DNA of 64,000 bases, from contig OW203769.1 in assembly GCA_934045905.1 (NCBI GenBank), forward strand, positions 25,389,705-25,453,704. The letters run 5' to 3'. Below the pieces are notes generated by a model. That model was not told the DNA's origin, searched no databases, and saw only the letters and a list, made by a program, of their open reading frames with translations. A program made the position numbers and the translations under genes. Positions 1 through 14,700 of the stretch are shown here, one piece after another (the stretch's first letter is position 1; each line of letters begins with the position of its first letter). This stretch comes from Leuctra nigra. Lineage: Eukaryota > Arthropoda > Insecta > Plecoptera > Leuctridae.

Positions 1-884
1 CAACAGTGTAGGTGGAAGGGGTGGCAGGTCATAAAAAGAGTTGTATCTTGTCAGAGCTTACCGGTCGAACAAGGGTCGAACAATACTGCTCATCTTATGA
101 AAGGAAAGGCTACACGCTCGCTGGACGTACTTTAAACAGTGTTCCAGAGATCTCGAGGCGCATTATATTGTTAACGGAGAGAATTATTTTTAATTTAGCT
201 TCAATCTCGGCTATCACTAATTATTCTTAAAATTCTTGGCAATTTGGCTTAAACTGATGAATATTATGAAGAATCTGTGCAAATTTCTATATCCCTTAGA
301 CAGTATATCCGGGTGGGTTCAAGAATCCTGATCAATCACGATTATAAAACTAAATTCTGTGTGAGTCAGAGTAAATATTACATACCTACAATATTCTCAC
401 ATTATCGGGAGTGAGTAAAATAGGTAAAAAATGAAGAATGTAGTTTTCTTTTACTTTAAATGTTATATATTCAACTGAATTGTTTCAAAATAATGACAAG
501 TTACTTATTTTTTTGTCACAAGAAAATTCTTGAAGAAAATAAAAACGTTTTCTATGGCTGTATTTTTATAAACATTACAAAAGCTACTATTTATTTGATT
601 AGATTTGTCCAATAGAAGGCCTATAGTTATTGTGGATGAAAATATTTTAATCACTACCAGTAGCTGTTAAAAATATAAAATGTAGACAGAAGTTTAATCA
701 AGAAGAATTTTTATTATGTGGAAGAATTCTTGAATGAAAGAATTAATTGAACTGTTGTTGTGTATGTAATGCTCAAACTTCTGACTTTTTACTGACTGTT
801 ATATCTCATAACCTGTGATCAAAAAATCCAAAAAATAAACACTAAACGATACATGTCTAAAGTTGGTCTTATTTTCTTTTACAG
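1..884. other. AT-rich sequence upstream of the first predicted exon
   Basis: An open frame of 72 codons begins near 12 but has no homologous look, no codon bias and no splice context. I see no gene, RNA or clear repeat here. If 885-955 is an exon, this is the tail of the preceding intron or untranscribed DNA. Confidence 0.4.
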
Positions 885-955
885 ATGTAGCAAGAGCAGT
901 TCTGAATTCAGCAATGATTACGCGAAGCAACTGAGCTAAACTGAAAATGAGACAG
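885..955 (+). CDS. Blimp-1: Blimp-1 candidate leader exon with start codon at 947
   Basis: A strong pyrimidine tract and AG at 883-884 precede this 71-bp stretch, and CAG|GTAATA follows it. All three frames are closed within it, so it cannot be an internal coding exon. Its final ATG AGA CAG (947-955) joins in frame to GAG GCC ATG at 15397, giving MRQEA before the Met at 15403. A TGA at 932-934 lies in frame upstream, and position -3 is A, so this ATG is a credible start. The leader part also carries a start-stop ATGTAG at 885-890 and a short upstream ORF beginning at 914. The alternative is that this is an unrelated exon and translation starts at 15403, which has a good GCCATGG context. The distance (14.4 kb intron) makes the link unproven. 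Confidence 0.5.
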
Positions 956-3900
956 GTAATACATCCAAACAACCCCAACCATTGACCTCCGCTCTATATG
1001 GGACTCGTGACTATAGCTGCAGCACTGAATGCTTTCGCCGATGCTTTACCAAATTCTGGCAATATACAGACATATTATTAATTTTGCTTAATGCTACGCT
1101 GTGTCTACATATTTATAATACGACAGCATCAAAAGCACATTGTTGTACTGTGTCAGGTTTCCCTGCAATCTTGTCAGATGTAAGACGATCTCAGCCGGAC
1201 ACGTGAAGAATTTGACCTTGGTCTGTACGTAAGAACGGGTCGGTATTCTTTGTCACTTGACATCGACGACAGTCTCGCAAATCCCGTAGAACGGAAGTCA
1301 ATGCCCCAACCTGTAGACTAAACCCCAACTTGCTCGCTCATAAAGTTCAGATGGCTTCGTTATCGTTTCGCACAGGACTAACAGCTCCTGCAATCTCATT
1401 TTACTGACAGTAAACCAAACTCGTAACTATTTCCTTGCGTATTTAACATTCGAAATGGGGCTGCGAAGAGATATGCTATTTATCGGTGTCTTAGGTAATT
1501 AAATGCCTATGACTTAATAAAAGCTGATAATCAATTTAGTTAAATCATGGTTAAATCCTTGAATATTAAATCGTTACTAGATTAATGGTTAAATGTTCAC
1601 ATAATATATCTAGTGATATATCATTTATCATTATCATATATCATATATAACATTATAATACATATGAACATAGTGGTCATGAAATGTACACACATAATTT
1701 TACGGGGTTTACCCCGTATAATAATAAAGAAAGAAAAAAGTTTTGCTTGGGACAAGAATATAAAAATACACAACAAAATAATATACGTCCATGTTTTTTT
1801 CTATTTACCGACTTTTGAACAGTTATGTATTCCAAACTTTCGATATAAAAGTTATTGTCACTGGAAGCCGGATCGTTTCATTGAGAAGTCAGTTTGAAAT
1901 GGTTCCATGCAATTGGGTATGCCATGCCCTCTACACGTTTTGGCAGGCATTTCAGCGTACAGTTTCGTTGGCTCAGCGGATCCAACAGTTTTCGTTGTAG
2001 GCTTTTCAACAGAGATGGCGGATGTGGTCTGCTTTGGATGTTCCACATTTTCAAATATTTCGCGGGCTGCGATTGAATACGTCGAATTGAAGGGATGCTG
2101 GATGATTGTTGATTAAATACAATATTGCTTGAATTTACACGGTGAACTGCAGTGCAGGCGATTTCAAACAAACATATTGTAATATTTCAAGTTTACAATT
2201 GACAAAATGTCAGTATTTTTTGTTTTATTTTAATCAATTAACATGTACAATGTTCGTTCATACAACATGATACAACCATGGAATTATTGTACAATCATTT
2301 GGTTAGTTGTTCCATAGAATAATATGTTAGCTGACAAATCAAACTTAACATTAAATAAAAATGTAAATAGTCGAGAATTATAACTTAAAACATAACTTAT
2401 ACAATTAATTCCAGCAATGACAAAATGCATTCCATTAAATTATCTTCAAATTATCTTCTTCATTTATTATCTTCATTCTATAAAATGAAGACATAGATTC
2501 AACGAAATCGTATAGGTACTACATGAATTAAAATCCTAATAACATATACTACGCTCTAAAGAACATTTTTTATTTAAAATGTTCGTATAATAAACATTTT
2601 ATGTTGATAATGATGGGAAATTTAGTAAATCTCTCACTAAGTGATTTGTTTCCTTATCATTTGTATCGTCGCACTGTTCTGCAGCGAGGCTAAAGGCGAC
2701 GGATGAATGATTATGAGGATGATTGGGAGATGATGGTGAAGACTGAAGAGTAGGCAATGATGGAAGGTGGGAATGAGGCGGTCGTGACCTATTTGTAGGG
2801 TACCTTCCCATCCTGTGCCTCTCGACTGGGGGAATACACCTCAGTCAGGAAGGACGGCCGCGGGGATCGAACCCGGGCCTCCGGCATACAAGTTCAGAGC
2901 GAACCTGCGACATATAAACAATGCGTTGTCAAATGATGTCAAAGTGCTTCAGTCTTCGTGTTTGGGTCAGATACTCGGACTCGCAAGAGTTGTATGGCAA
3001 CCCAACACGTTTTCATTTCGCAGGTTCTTAAATGTTTTGTTCGTTGTTGCAGTACCTATCCATTACACTTTTCATCTTTCGTGCATGACAAAAGTACCTA
3101 TACCTTTTGGTGCACGCTTATGCTCTGACCTACTTAATAAATATAACTAAATGAGTCAAATCCTTGGAAAATGAAAACGAAACTTACATTGTGAAATACA
3201 AATAATGCATTTAATGTCGGGTAACTATCGATTTATAATTGAGGTACAATTATTGATCAACTATTGACTATTGTACCTGAAAAACGCTGAGTATAGGCTG
3301 TTCAATTTACGCTTACAACGCCGTTAGGGTGTAAATAAGCAGCACCATCCAGACCTTCCATCTGAATTCACACGTTGCCAACCTAAACTCTCCAAATAAA
3401 ATCCGCTAACTTGAATGTGCTACCTAGTTCTAGCTGATTTTCATTTTGTTGTGTTGGTGCTAGCGTAGTACATCATTTTCGTTGCCATCTTCACCACCAT
3501 AATCATTGTACAGAAGATTTGAACAAACTGTACGCGTTGATAAGCGAGCCTAAAGCATGGCAGTTGCGTCACAGCTTCATTTTAGATTCGTGTCAAGTGG
3601 AGTATAAAGTATCATTAAATTTGCGGGTGAAACCAAAATAACGATCTTGCTAGAAATCAATGAGTAAATGAATAAAATTAACCGAGATTTGAGCCATAAG
3701 TTTAAAATGGAGAATCCTGATCAGATCGCCTAAATATTAAGTAATTAAAATTAATTAGTATTATTTTTACAGGTCTGTTGAAATCGGAACTTTCTGATCT
3801 TTAATTGCATTTATACGTCTAAATCTCCGTTGTTCCGAGGATGAGTTTGTTTTGACCATTGTGGATGCATGCAGAGAATGACTTTGGTTCCAATCGGTTT

Positions 3901-5694
3901 CGATGTGTTCAAGACAGATGAGTAGATCAATTCCCCATCGAGTGAACAAATCAGAGATCTGAAAATGCTATAAACTCGTGCCATAAGGATTAATTAAAAC
4001 ATTAAATTAGTATGCAAGTAAATGATATAATGCTCACAGGTTTCGTGTCTGGGTTTGTGAAAAGCACAATACCACCACAATTATGAGATTGATTTATAAT
4101 GTAGTTATTTCCTATCGGAAGGAAGGGAGGAATTAACGGAGTCGCTTTAAAATTGAATTGACAAATTTTTACACAAAATAGTATAAAATTTTAACAATAT
4201 TTTTTCGAGGCGATATAGTTAAATATATTTAATATACCTAATAAGTAATAATAGAAAAAAAAACTTTTTACATGTAGTTCCTACAAAGTAAGTTCTTGAA
4301 AAGCACAATATTTCGCTAAACTCTAAAATCAATACAAAAAATACAACAATATCGTGAAACAGTAGAAGTGTACTTACGAACTCGTTACAGAAATATCAGG
4401 CGAGCACTGGAGGAAGTGATGACCAGCTGATTATTATATTCTGTCAAAATAGTGTTCACATTGCTCAGGATTTATTGGAGATCAAATCTTGATGTTCGGT
4501 ACCGCAGTGATGAATGATGATGACTGGAATATAATAATGTGAAAACACTTTTATATTCAACCAGTCTCGGCCGTGCAACAACCAAGGTATAAAATGAGAA
4601 TAATAAACAACAAATAGAGATTGAATAGAAAACAATAGATTTTACTTGTAGGTGTTTGTTGCAAGTTTTAATCCAACTTGAATTTTAAAAAAAAATTAAT
4701 CCAGATAGATATTATAGTTTATGGCGCTCAACAGCAAGGTATCAGCGCCAATTTTAATCCAAAAACATCAAACATTAATAAAACATGAATAACATCGAAA
4801 AAATTACTGAATGTTACTTATTTTAAGGATGTTTGTTGCAATTTTTAATCCAACTTTACGTATAAATCATATAGAAGTAAACACAAATTTTAAATAATAG
4901 CGCCATCAATGGTGTGGACATTTTAAAGCGCTCTGATCTCTGGACTCTAGATGTGAGGTTCTAATTGAGTTTTAAAAACTCGATTAACCATTAAACGGCG
5001 TTAATTTAACACATTTCGTTCACATTAGCATCACATTCGCAAGTGCTCTGACTAATCAGAGCTCAGAGAATCACTGGAGAACATTCTAGAATGCAGTACG
5101 ATCAGAAGTGTGTCGTAAAATGCTCGTGCATGCGGCACAAACAGTTTTTTATACCTAATATTTAATTTTAAAAATAGCTCTCTTGGTGGGTTTGAGATTT
5201 TCTAGATTTTCTCCATATAGATAGGTACTTAATTTTAATTTCTGGATGATAAGAATTTATTTTAATATTCATAGAATAATTAAAATATTTATTTTTATTA
5301 TTCTTATAACTATTTGTTATTTTCTAATATTATTCTTATACGGCAACATCAGATGGTGTTAGCTACTAGTACTAATTATTTTTTTTCTAAAACTTGTGAA
5401 AATTTTTGTTAAAATTATGCATGTGCAATCTGAAAAAAATATACGAGTTGTTGTGTCAAGCCGCCCCTTTTCAGAGCCATCATGACAAACACCTAATGGT
5501 GCATCTACTGAAGAAAACATCAAATAAGAATATATTCGTTCGTTGTGTGCTTGTTGTTGCGTGGGAGTCTAGACTTTGTGCTTACACAATCGCTTAGGGA
5601 TATTTCCAGCAGGGAAATCTAGGTCATAGCAGGGAAAACTGTTGGAGAGAATGCACGCCGAAGAAAAGCAATTGCCATGAAAAGCACGGAGAAG

Positions 5695-5762
<68 letters not shown>

Positions 5763-8700
5763 AAAAGAAAAGTGCAACCAAGGAAAGTTGCATTTCCCTT
5801 TAATTAGTCAAATCGAAACCTGGTGAAGAATATGATAATTTAATTATACTTATGAGCACGAATTAATTTAATTGTTCTGCGGTAAAGATACGGAAATTTA
5901 AATTGATAATGGATTGAAGCTAGACTACGATTATTTTATTTTATTTTTCTGTAACAAGCAATGTTTTTCAAGCTTGGATATCTACACTGGAATTGTCTCG
6001 GCGTATCCAGTATAATAATTTTAAAATTGGAAAAGTTTTTTAAAATCTGTCAGCTTTGTTGCTTTCTGTATGGAGCATTCAACTGATTGGATAGATCATA
6101 AAACATATTCACAAATCACAATAATTTCTTAAAATTTTTAACACTTATCTGGGGCCCAAGAAGATGATATTTTTTCTCCACAAAATACTTTGTTCTCATG
6201 TTTTGGTTACTTCACAAATCGACGAATGTTTTGACCCGGAACACGGTGTCTGGGGCCTCCCAGACCCCAAAGAGGGTATGGCATATAGTGCTTGCTAACA
6301 TGCATATCAACAAATAAATGAATGTTCTTTAATTTAAAACTCCGTATTAACTTATAAGTTATGGCGGCATCCCACTGATTGAGTTTGGGTGGGGGATATC
6401 CCCCCCCCCCCCACCAGTTTCTAAGCGCATGTCCACATCGGTTCACATTAATATATAATAAAAATCACATTATTATGACGTACCCGATTCCAGTTATTTG
6501 CATAACTAATAAAACTAATATTACCAGAGTACGGGAATAATAAATTCCAACTAGCAGCAATCGATGGGATTTCGTGGTTGTTTTTACTTCCTGGGTTGTG
6601 GGATGACAATGGAACTGGGTCAAACCAACCCCGCACCGCGCAATACCGCCGCGGTGACCTTTTCCATGGCTCGGGGGGGGGGGGGGGGGGGGGGGGGCTA
6701 GACGGGAAAGTGAGATGAGAAAATCTCATTCCCTACTTTTTAATGCGATATGACGATGAAGGGTTAAAACTTTTTAATGCATTTAAAAAAATAATAGGTT
6801 TTTAAGAATTGGGAATTAGTGATTTACTTGTAAAGAAATTACTGAGACTTACTAGTTTTGTTTCTTTGTTCTGTAGAACCCGTGGAAATGCGCACTGTTA
6901 TAGTATTATAGTTATTTTAGGCAGAATAATAAAAAAAGTTAACAATAAATTATGTAGGGATAATGTAGTTATCATCCCTTCATAATGATAATTTAACCTA
7001 GCTCAACGGATATAAAATACAAATTTTCAAATTTCAATTAGTATTTATTACTTGTTTTCAACGTATCAACTATATATTTGGCATAAAATACTAACTAATT
7101 TCCTGTAACTTGCAGCTCCAGTCTTACAATGAGGATTAAAATTATTATCAATTAATGGTTTCTAACTTGTAAAATAGCACACGTTGGTTTTGTTTTCTAT
7201 TTTTCCTTTTAGTGTGCCCATAGGTTTACACAAAAAAAGTATTTCGTTCAATCTCGGAATACAAATCAATTCCTTATAAGCTAAATTTGACACAATTTTT
7301 CCTGGTGACTTAAGTTAACACGGGGAAGTCAAAACAAATTATCTCAGAAACAAGAACACATAAAATTATGAAGATCTGAGACTATCCCTCGATTGGTTGA
7401 GCCACCTTGATTATAATATTATCTGTCAAAATTACTTGCACTTGTTAGATTATCTATGTTCCCGGGTATAATCCTTCCTCTTCGCTATATTTTTTCATAA
7501 TCTCATAACTCTTGTTTCTTTGTCAAAAAGAACAGTTCATGCGTATGCTCGAAACGGCTGAAACTGATAAATCCTCAAAGATTTTTTTTATTGCAAAATA
7601 TTTAGTGTCAAAATTTGAAGTGCTTTAAGTCTAATTGGTTTCCCAGAGTCTATCCTAGTTAATGTAATTTGTCTGCCTTTCGGGTACTGAGATATGTCTG
7701 GTTGTAGAGACTAGACTTGGTTAATTAATGAAATTTACCTCGACTATACTTAATAAATCATATGACTGCTGGCAAGATGTACAAAGTTTGACTTCAGACA
7801 TGACAAGTCATGGTGACCTGATTTCATCTTGACTAAACTCACTGCATCTCGACCACACTCACCTCAAGAGTTCAGAGATTATTATGAATATATGCACCTT
7901 GGATGGAGATAATTTAGTTTACATTTTAACAGACCATTGTGTAGGTGTTTAAAATTGTTTACCCAGAAAGATTCAGCAAAATATTTTCTGGATGATATAT
8001 GGATTGCTTTTGCATTTCATACAAATTGATCCTTATTTTCAATTCTATTTATCTAATTAATAGTACGTTTATTTATGGGGATACATTTTGCCTACATTTT
8101 GTCTACAAAATCATAATATACCTTTATTGTGTCCCAAAATGGAATTTATTCAAAAATCCAAATAAGACAATAGTTGTTATATTAATTATATATAAAAAAT
8201 ATCATTCCGCACTTGGTATTTGTTATTCTCGGATTTAAATAATTATTTTATTAATAAACATAATTTCTATCAAAATAGGAATACATTATATTCCCTTGCT
8301 ATAAAGAGTGTGCTAATGCAATCAAGTAAACCAAACATTAATATCGAATCATCATTTAAATTATCAGAAACGAAAGTTTTTTTTTGTAATTGACTGGTTT
8401 TTACAACATGGTTGATCACAGTTTATCTCACATGACACAATGATGATGATGCTGTGTGCATCTGAAGCTTTGTGATGATCATTCGCTCAATGCATCTGTA
8501 TCAAAGAACGATGATTGATCCATCATCCAAAATTAGTATAATATGGAACATGTTTTAATTATTATAAAGTACAGCCATAGTATCTAGTCATATTTAAGGT
8601 CTTGTTTTAATACGGTTCTTTGTAGAGAGTATAAAATATAATATTTATATAATTCATAGATCCTTTACAACAGCGTACTAATCTCCATGTTATTTATTCT

Positions 8701-11700
8701 TTGTATACAACATGAAACAGTGTATTAAAAGATATCAACTGTGAATTTGGCTGCGAGCTACGCTGGCACGCTAAAGAATCATCCCTGTTTTCCATATAAA
8801 GCTCTATAGTTGAAAGCAGACAGCGTAAACGTGAATATCATTTGACAAGCAGATTTCCATGTCATTCGGAACCTTTTAACATAACGAGATAGTTGGGTAT
8901 GCCATTATTTACCTACACTCAATGTGTCACAATGATAAACTATGTATAGATGCAATTGGTAGGAAATACATAATTTTTTGTCAAGATTGAAGGAATAGAT
9001 AGATAAAATGAATAAACTACCTAAAGTTATAAGAAAACAGATACTATTTATGAGCAATTTCATGTCAGAAAACGAGAATTACACATTTATTTTTGTATGT
9101 TTCGTCAGAGGAAAATTATAATCTATTATAGAACGTTTTGTACTATTATTATAAGTTTATGTCTTCTATTAATATTTTTAGCAAATACCTATAGCTCGAT
9201 TGCAATTTTGCATAATATCCTATTGCATATTAAAATATCATATGTATGTTTTCTTTAACAAAAACATTTACTCTAATTTCAAATAATTCTAAAATTAATT
9301 AATTATATATGCATAATATGTTATTCTGTGTATTTGAATTAATAAGAAGCAGTATTCTTCAATAAGTCTCTCTATATAATTCAACACTAGACAACATAAT
9401 GCACATATGTCATGAGGGTGTTAATCATATTGAAACAAAAGAATATGCTATTAAAACAAAGAAAACGAAGTAAATTTTTTCTCTAATTTGGTGATTGACA
9501 GCTGAGAACACTCACACTTTATAGATCAATAGATTCATATTTTCTATCATACAACATAATCCTACTCACACAGTTTTTCTCTAAATTCTTACCCCGTGGA
9601 ATTGCTTGAAGTCCAACACAATTTCACTTGAAAATACGTCATTCAGGAAATATAAAAAATACTTTTCTGACTCTCTCAATGTGTTAACTATAATTATATT
9701 AATAACATAAATCGAAAGAAACTCCCGGGAAACTAGTCTATAGAAAAATACGAAAAAAGAGAAGGAAGAAATAAAAAAAATAATAAATAAGTAATAACTC
9801 TTTATCTAACAGAGCAAATTGAAGTTGAAATAAAACTTATATAAGACAAGCTTAATAAAATTGTACTAGAAAAACTGAAAGGAAGAACAAAATGCGATAA
9901 GCAATACTTATTTTCGATTAGTTATATTAGATTCCGGAAAACTCTTTTTAAAGAGGTTCTTTTCTTGTTTTCCCTGATAGTCTAAGGAAATATTTTATTT
10001 ATTTGTGGATTTAACGAACGTTTGTTGGTATTAAATTTCGAAGTAGTAATATCATATAATTGAGCTACTTAACTTTATTGTATTTCTGCTACAAAAAAAG
10101 TTGAAAAGTTGCGTTGCTTATAATTCAAGAATGATGATTTATACGCATGGGTTGCTTTAAAGTTATCACATACATTATTATGTACATTCATTTTAGAGAA
10201 ATGCTGTATGCAAAGAAATAGAAAAACAGGTTTTCCGACGTTTCGGTTATATTAATTAACCTTCCAAACAACTAAGATGATACAAAATCAAAATGACTTA
10301 AAGATATAAAATTGAGACAAAAGTTGCAGAAAAACTAAAGCTCGGAAGAAGTACAATAAAACGAATATACCTGTATGGCTATACCGTACGATAATATATT
10401 ACATCCACTCCGGACATTTCTCACGGAGGTCGTAAGTCGGTCGTACAGCGGTCTTATGGCGGTCGGTGGAACTTATTAGAGCTTACATTCTTGATTTTTT
10501 TTATTTAATTTGAAAATTACTTTACCTCATCCACGGTTATATAATTACATCCATCAAACATCCAAAACAAATCTACGACATTTTTAAAACGTTTATTTTT
10601 ATTTTTAAGGCCATTGTTCAAAGTAATATTATACTAAAGTGTTTTTGTCAACAGTAATATTTCGGATAGCAAGTTTTGAAAATATCCTGTGCCAAACATT
10701 TACGAAAAGGTAAATTATGCTGTGCGACATTGTTGCAGAGTGGAATTATGCCAGGTTATGTTACATAGAGATATGCTTTTTAGATGGTTTTATGCCAGGA
10801 GTTCTGTTTTATTGTGGTATTATACTGGAAGAAATGTTTTATAGTTAGTATTATACTGGGTGATATGTTAAAGTGGTATTATACTTGGCGATATGTTTTA
10901 TAGTGGTATTTATTATACTGGAATATATGTTTTAAAGTGGTATTATACTGGGAGATATGTTTTAAAGTCGTATTATACTGGGTGACATGTTTTCAAAATG
11001 GTATTATACTGGAATATGGCTGCCTCAAAGCTAGCCTGGGTGGGTGGGTAAAACCAGCCACTAGACAGATATCTAGGTCAGAGTACATCAAAGCAACTGT
11101 AAACACCATTATGTACCACTATACAGCATCCCTCGTAAGATCCATATTATAAATGTCAGTGGCGGCATGGGGGTGGATCAGTTGCGCACCCATTTAAGAT
11201 TATATATTATCTAATTATTAGTTTGTTTGATATTTTATGACTTAAGATTTGTAAGAATAAACATGATGATTATATTTAATAATATAAAAATTATGAAAGT
11301 TCGTGTATTGTTAATCAAATAACTATAAAATCTTCGTAGTATGCAACTCGGCTAACAACATATTTTTAATTAGTTTTGTAACAAAAATTACGTTTGTAGA
11401 GAAAATAGTGTGATGTTATCTTGTAGCATTCACTGGAGTAAATTTTATGGTTGGAATATTGACCGAGGTAGAACCTCGCATTATTGTTTGTACATGTATC
11501 TCTGTGTTGTGCATTCAACAAAAATAAAAAATAATAATAATAAAAAATTGCCATCCATCAGCTTACGGGAACTTTTAGCCGCTCCACAAATGGTGGCAGA
11601 GTGTGGGATCACATACCGGATAGTACGGCGATAATTATTTTATAATGACATTAAGGATTTTATTTTTTTCTGTCGGAAATAGTTGATTTTTAATTTGATA

Positions 11701-14700
11701 TATTGCTCCGCTATTAATTACCAACACAATTGATTGACGCACTGAATTGTTAGGAGAAGAGTTCAAAATAAATGTATTTTTATTTAATTAGGTTTCATTT
11801 TTTTACTGTATTAATTTTAGAAAAGTTTTTATTCTTACATTTTATTGCCAACATTTAAGTGTTCACTGAATTAGATGTTTTATTTTCGTTAATTTAAAGA
11901 CAGGCGTTTCCAAATACGGTCGCTATAAAACTAAGAACTTCGTTGATTGCTAATTGGAAATATAGTACGGGAAAACTCTATAAATCGTCGCTGGAATAAT
12001 TTGATTTCACGACTGAAACTCGATTTCCCATCGGAAATTTCTGTCATGAAAATCTGATGAAATTACTCAATGAAAACTGAGTTTCAGAGCGGAAGTAGCG
12101 AGCTTTTTTAAATGCTGCAACTGAAATTTATTGACTTAAGCATTTGCGAAACAATCCTCTATGTGCAAATTTTTTTTCTTTTCTCTTGTATTTGAAATAA
12201 TTCATCATTCTGGTGCTCTGCACACCATATGCACACCACAACATACTACACCATAATATGTGTTTTGTACAAATAGTGTGGGGTTTATATAATTTGAATA
12301 CATTTTTAAATCTTCTGTTATACTCAGATATCACGGAGCTAACTCCAGAAAATCATATTGAGAGCTTTTCCAATTTCAATATTTCACAACACATCGTTTC
12401 AAATGCAAAACCAATCACACAGTTTGACACATTAATTTCAAACCAGAAACGCGTCACTCACAAAGTGCAATAATAAAACGAGTATATACATCTCTCCATA
12501 CATCAATACAATACAACGTCTCTCCAATGCAATTTGCAAATCAATAGTGAATTTCGCTCTCGGCACAATTTACTGTCACTACCATCTAACCACCGGTGTA
12601 GTGGTAATCGCGCGGGTGGAAGGGAAGGGGGAGGAAGTACATGCATTCGACGGTTCGGGATTCGAGAACCGTCTAGGGCACGAGCTAGAGCTAGAACTAG
12701 GTCAGTAGTGGCTCCGTCTAGCCTAGATATCGATTCGCTAGATGGAGCACTCTCTCTTTGTTCATAACATGCACAGCGACTGGGGAACTACCCCCTGGAA
12801 CTACCCCCTGGAACTACCCCCTCAATGCGCACCGTCACTGGAATACAACAGAAACAAACAACTTAGAAGTTTTGTTACATTATTAAATGCATACTCTTTA
12901 GTAAAAAGTGAAGAAAAGAGAACATACTTTGGCTTATTAGCGTTAGGGAAGTATTATTAATATAAAAAGCACATTGAAGATGGGAAAGACTTAATTTATT
13001 CATTAGGTAGAGTAGACAGTGCTCTTCTTACTAGGCGGAAGTGAAAATGGTATGGGTTTAGAGTGGAATATAAGAGGATGTTACATGAAAGCATCTTTTC
13101 CTCATTTAAGAATGTCATAATGCCTTCAAAGCACTTCAAATAATTAGGTTTCGTTAAAATAGATGCATTCTTCTTTGACGTCGGTGAACTTTATGGAAGA
13201 AATATGGCAGACTGTGCTGCTGAATGGCATTTTTAATGAAATTTTAATTGAGTTTCATAGTAGTTGTTTATATTCGTATGTCGTTGTATGTTTTATTATT
13301 GAATTTGTTCTAATTTCAATCTGTCATCGAAATTATTTTTAACTTTAGTTACTCGGCAGGTTTGTTTGGTTTAATGTGTGGACAGGCGTGGGACACCGAA
13401 TTGTTTTAGCTCACTGCTGAAACATCTTGATGGTGCAGTAACATTATCAAAATAATATCAGTATTTCTTACTTTCCTTGAAATTTTTAAAAAAATTAATG
13501 AACCAATGATAATTATTATTTATATGATACACACAAAAACATAATTTTACATGAATCAACCGTTTTCTCAATAACATGTGAAAACTGATAAAATGATAAA
13601 AGTTTGCTCAACATTCACAGGTGGTGGCTAATTAGAGCAAGCTGGTGGATCTCAATTAAATATGATGTGATAGCCAGATAATGCCCGGTGGTACTGATAT
13701 CATTGCCATTAGTGCTTTTTAGGAAGCCTAAAACTGTACTCAAAATTTTTTAAGACTGAGAAGCGAGGACCTATAAAGTCTAGATGTTGTTGACATATCC
13801 AACATAAACTGATCCAAGAATTAGACTTTTCAAAATTTTGAATGTTCTTACACATGTATAATTATTAATTAAACGGCCTTAACACATAATTGCTTTAACA
13901 AGCTTCCAATTGAAATTAGAAAATTCAAAAATTCAAATATATTTAAATTCGAAGATCTTGGATTTCTGCCCCTGGTATTTCTGCAAAAATGTTCTAGTCT
14001 ATAACACCAGTTTGTCTACCTACAGTTAATTTTTCCCCAGTCTAATACTTTAGTAGTAATTTTTGTGGTTTTAGTAATACTTGCAATAATTCTGTCATCT
14101 TGATAATTTCTGCTAAATTCATCTTTTAACTTGGTCAACAGTTCCTCTAAGTGGGATTCCCTTCACACTACCTACATGTATTTTTGACTTAACATTTTTT
14201 TTAGATTTTTGATTCCTTTACCCTTAATAGGTATGTGTCCGGAATAAAATAATGTATAAAATAAAATTAAAATCTGCATGTTCATACTACAAACAATTGT
14301 CAATGTCAAAATTTCGCCAACATTTAGCTCACCGTATGAACAACATAGTGATTGAAAACAATAAAAAAAATTAAAATTCCCTATTACCTACAATGAATAT
14401 GCCTGCCAATAAAATTTTACGATGAATCATGTGAAATATTCATTCATCGAACTTTCTATCATGCAAGCTCGAGTTCATTATGCGGAGGATTTATGTAATA
14501 TCGGGAAGTGATACAATATTATTGTAATTCTCATTGCATATTTAGAAGGTCGTCTAAGTCGACGATCAGCTGTCTCTAGTTCAAGATCAATGCGATTGCA
14601 AGAATACAACTTTCACTTGATGGTTGCATTATCCTTGACACAACCTCATACATTCAAGTTCAACAATACTTCTAACGATGTTTTATTTTGTTGGATTTTA

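Noticed and set aside
12..230. 72-codon frame at the window start
   Set aside because: No homology, no coding composition and no splice context.
1878..2171. Overlapping frames on both strands, up to 97 codons
   Set aside because: All are under 100 codons, overlap one another and lack motifs; a decayed repeat is more likely.
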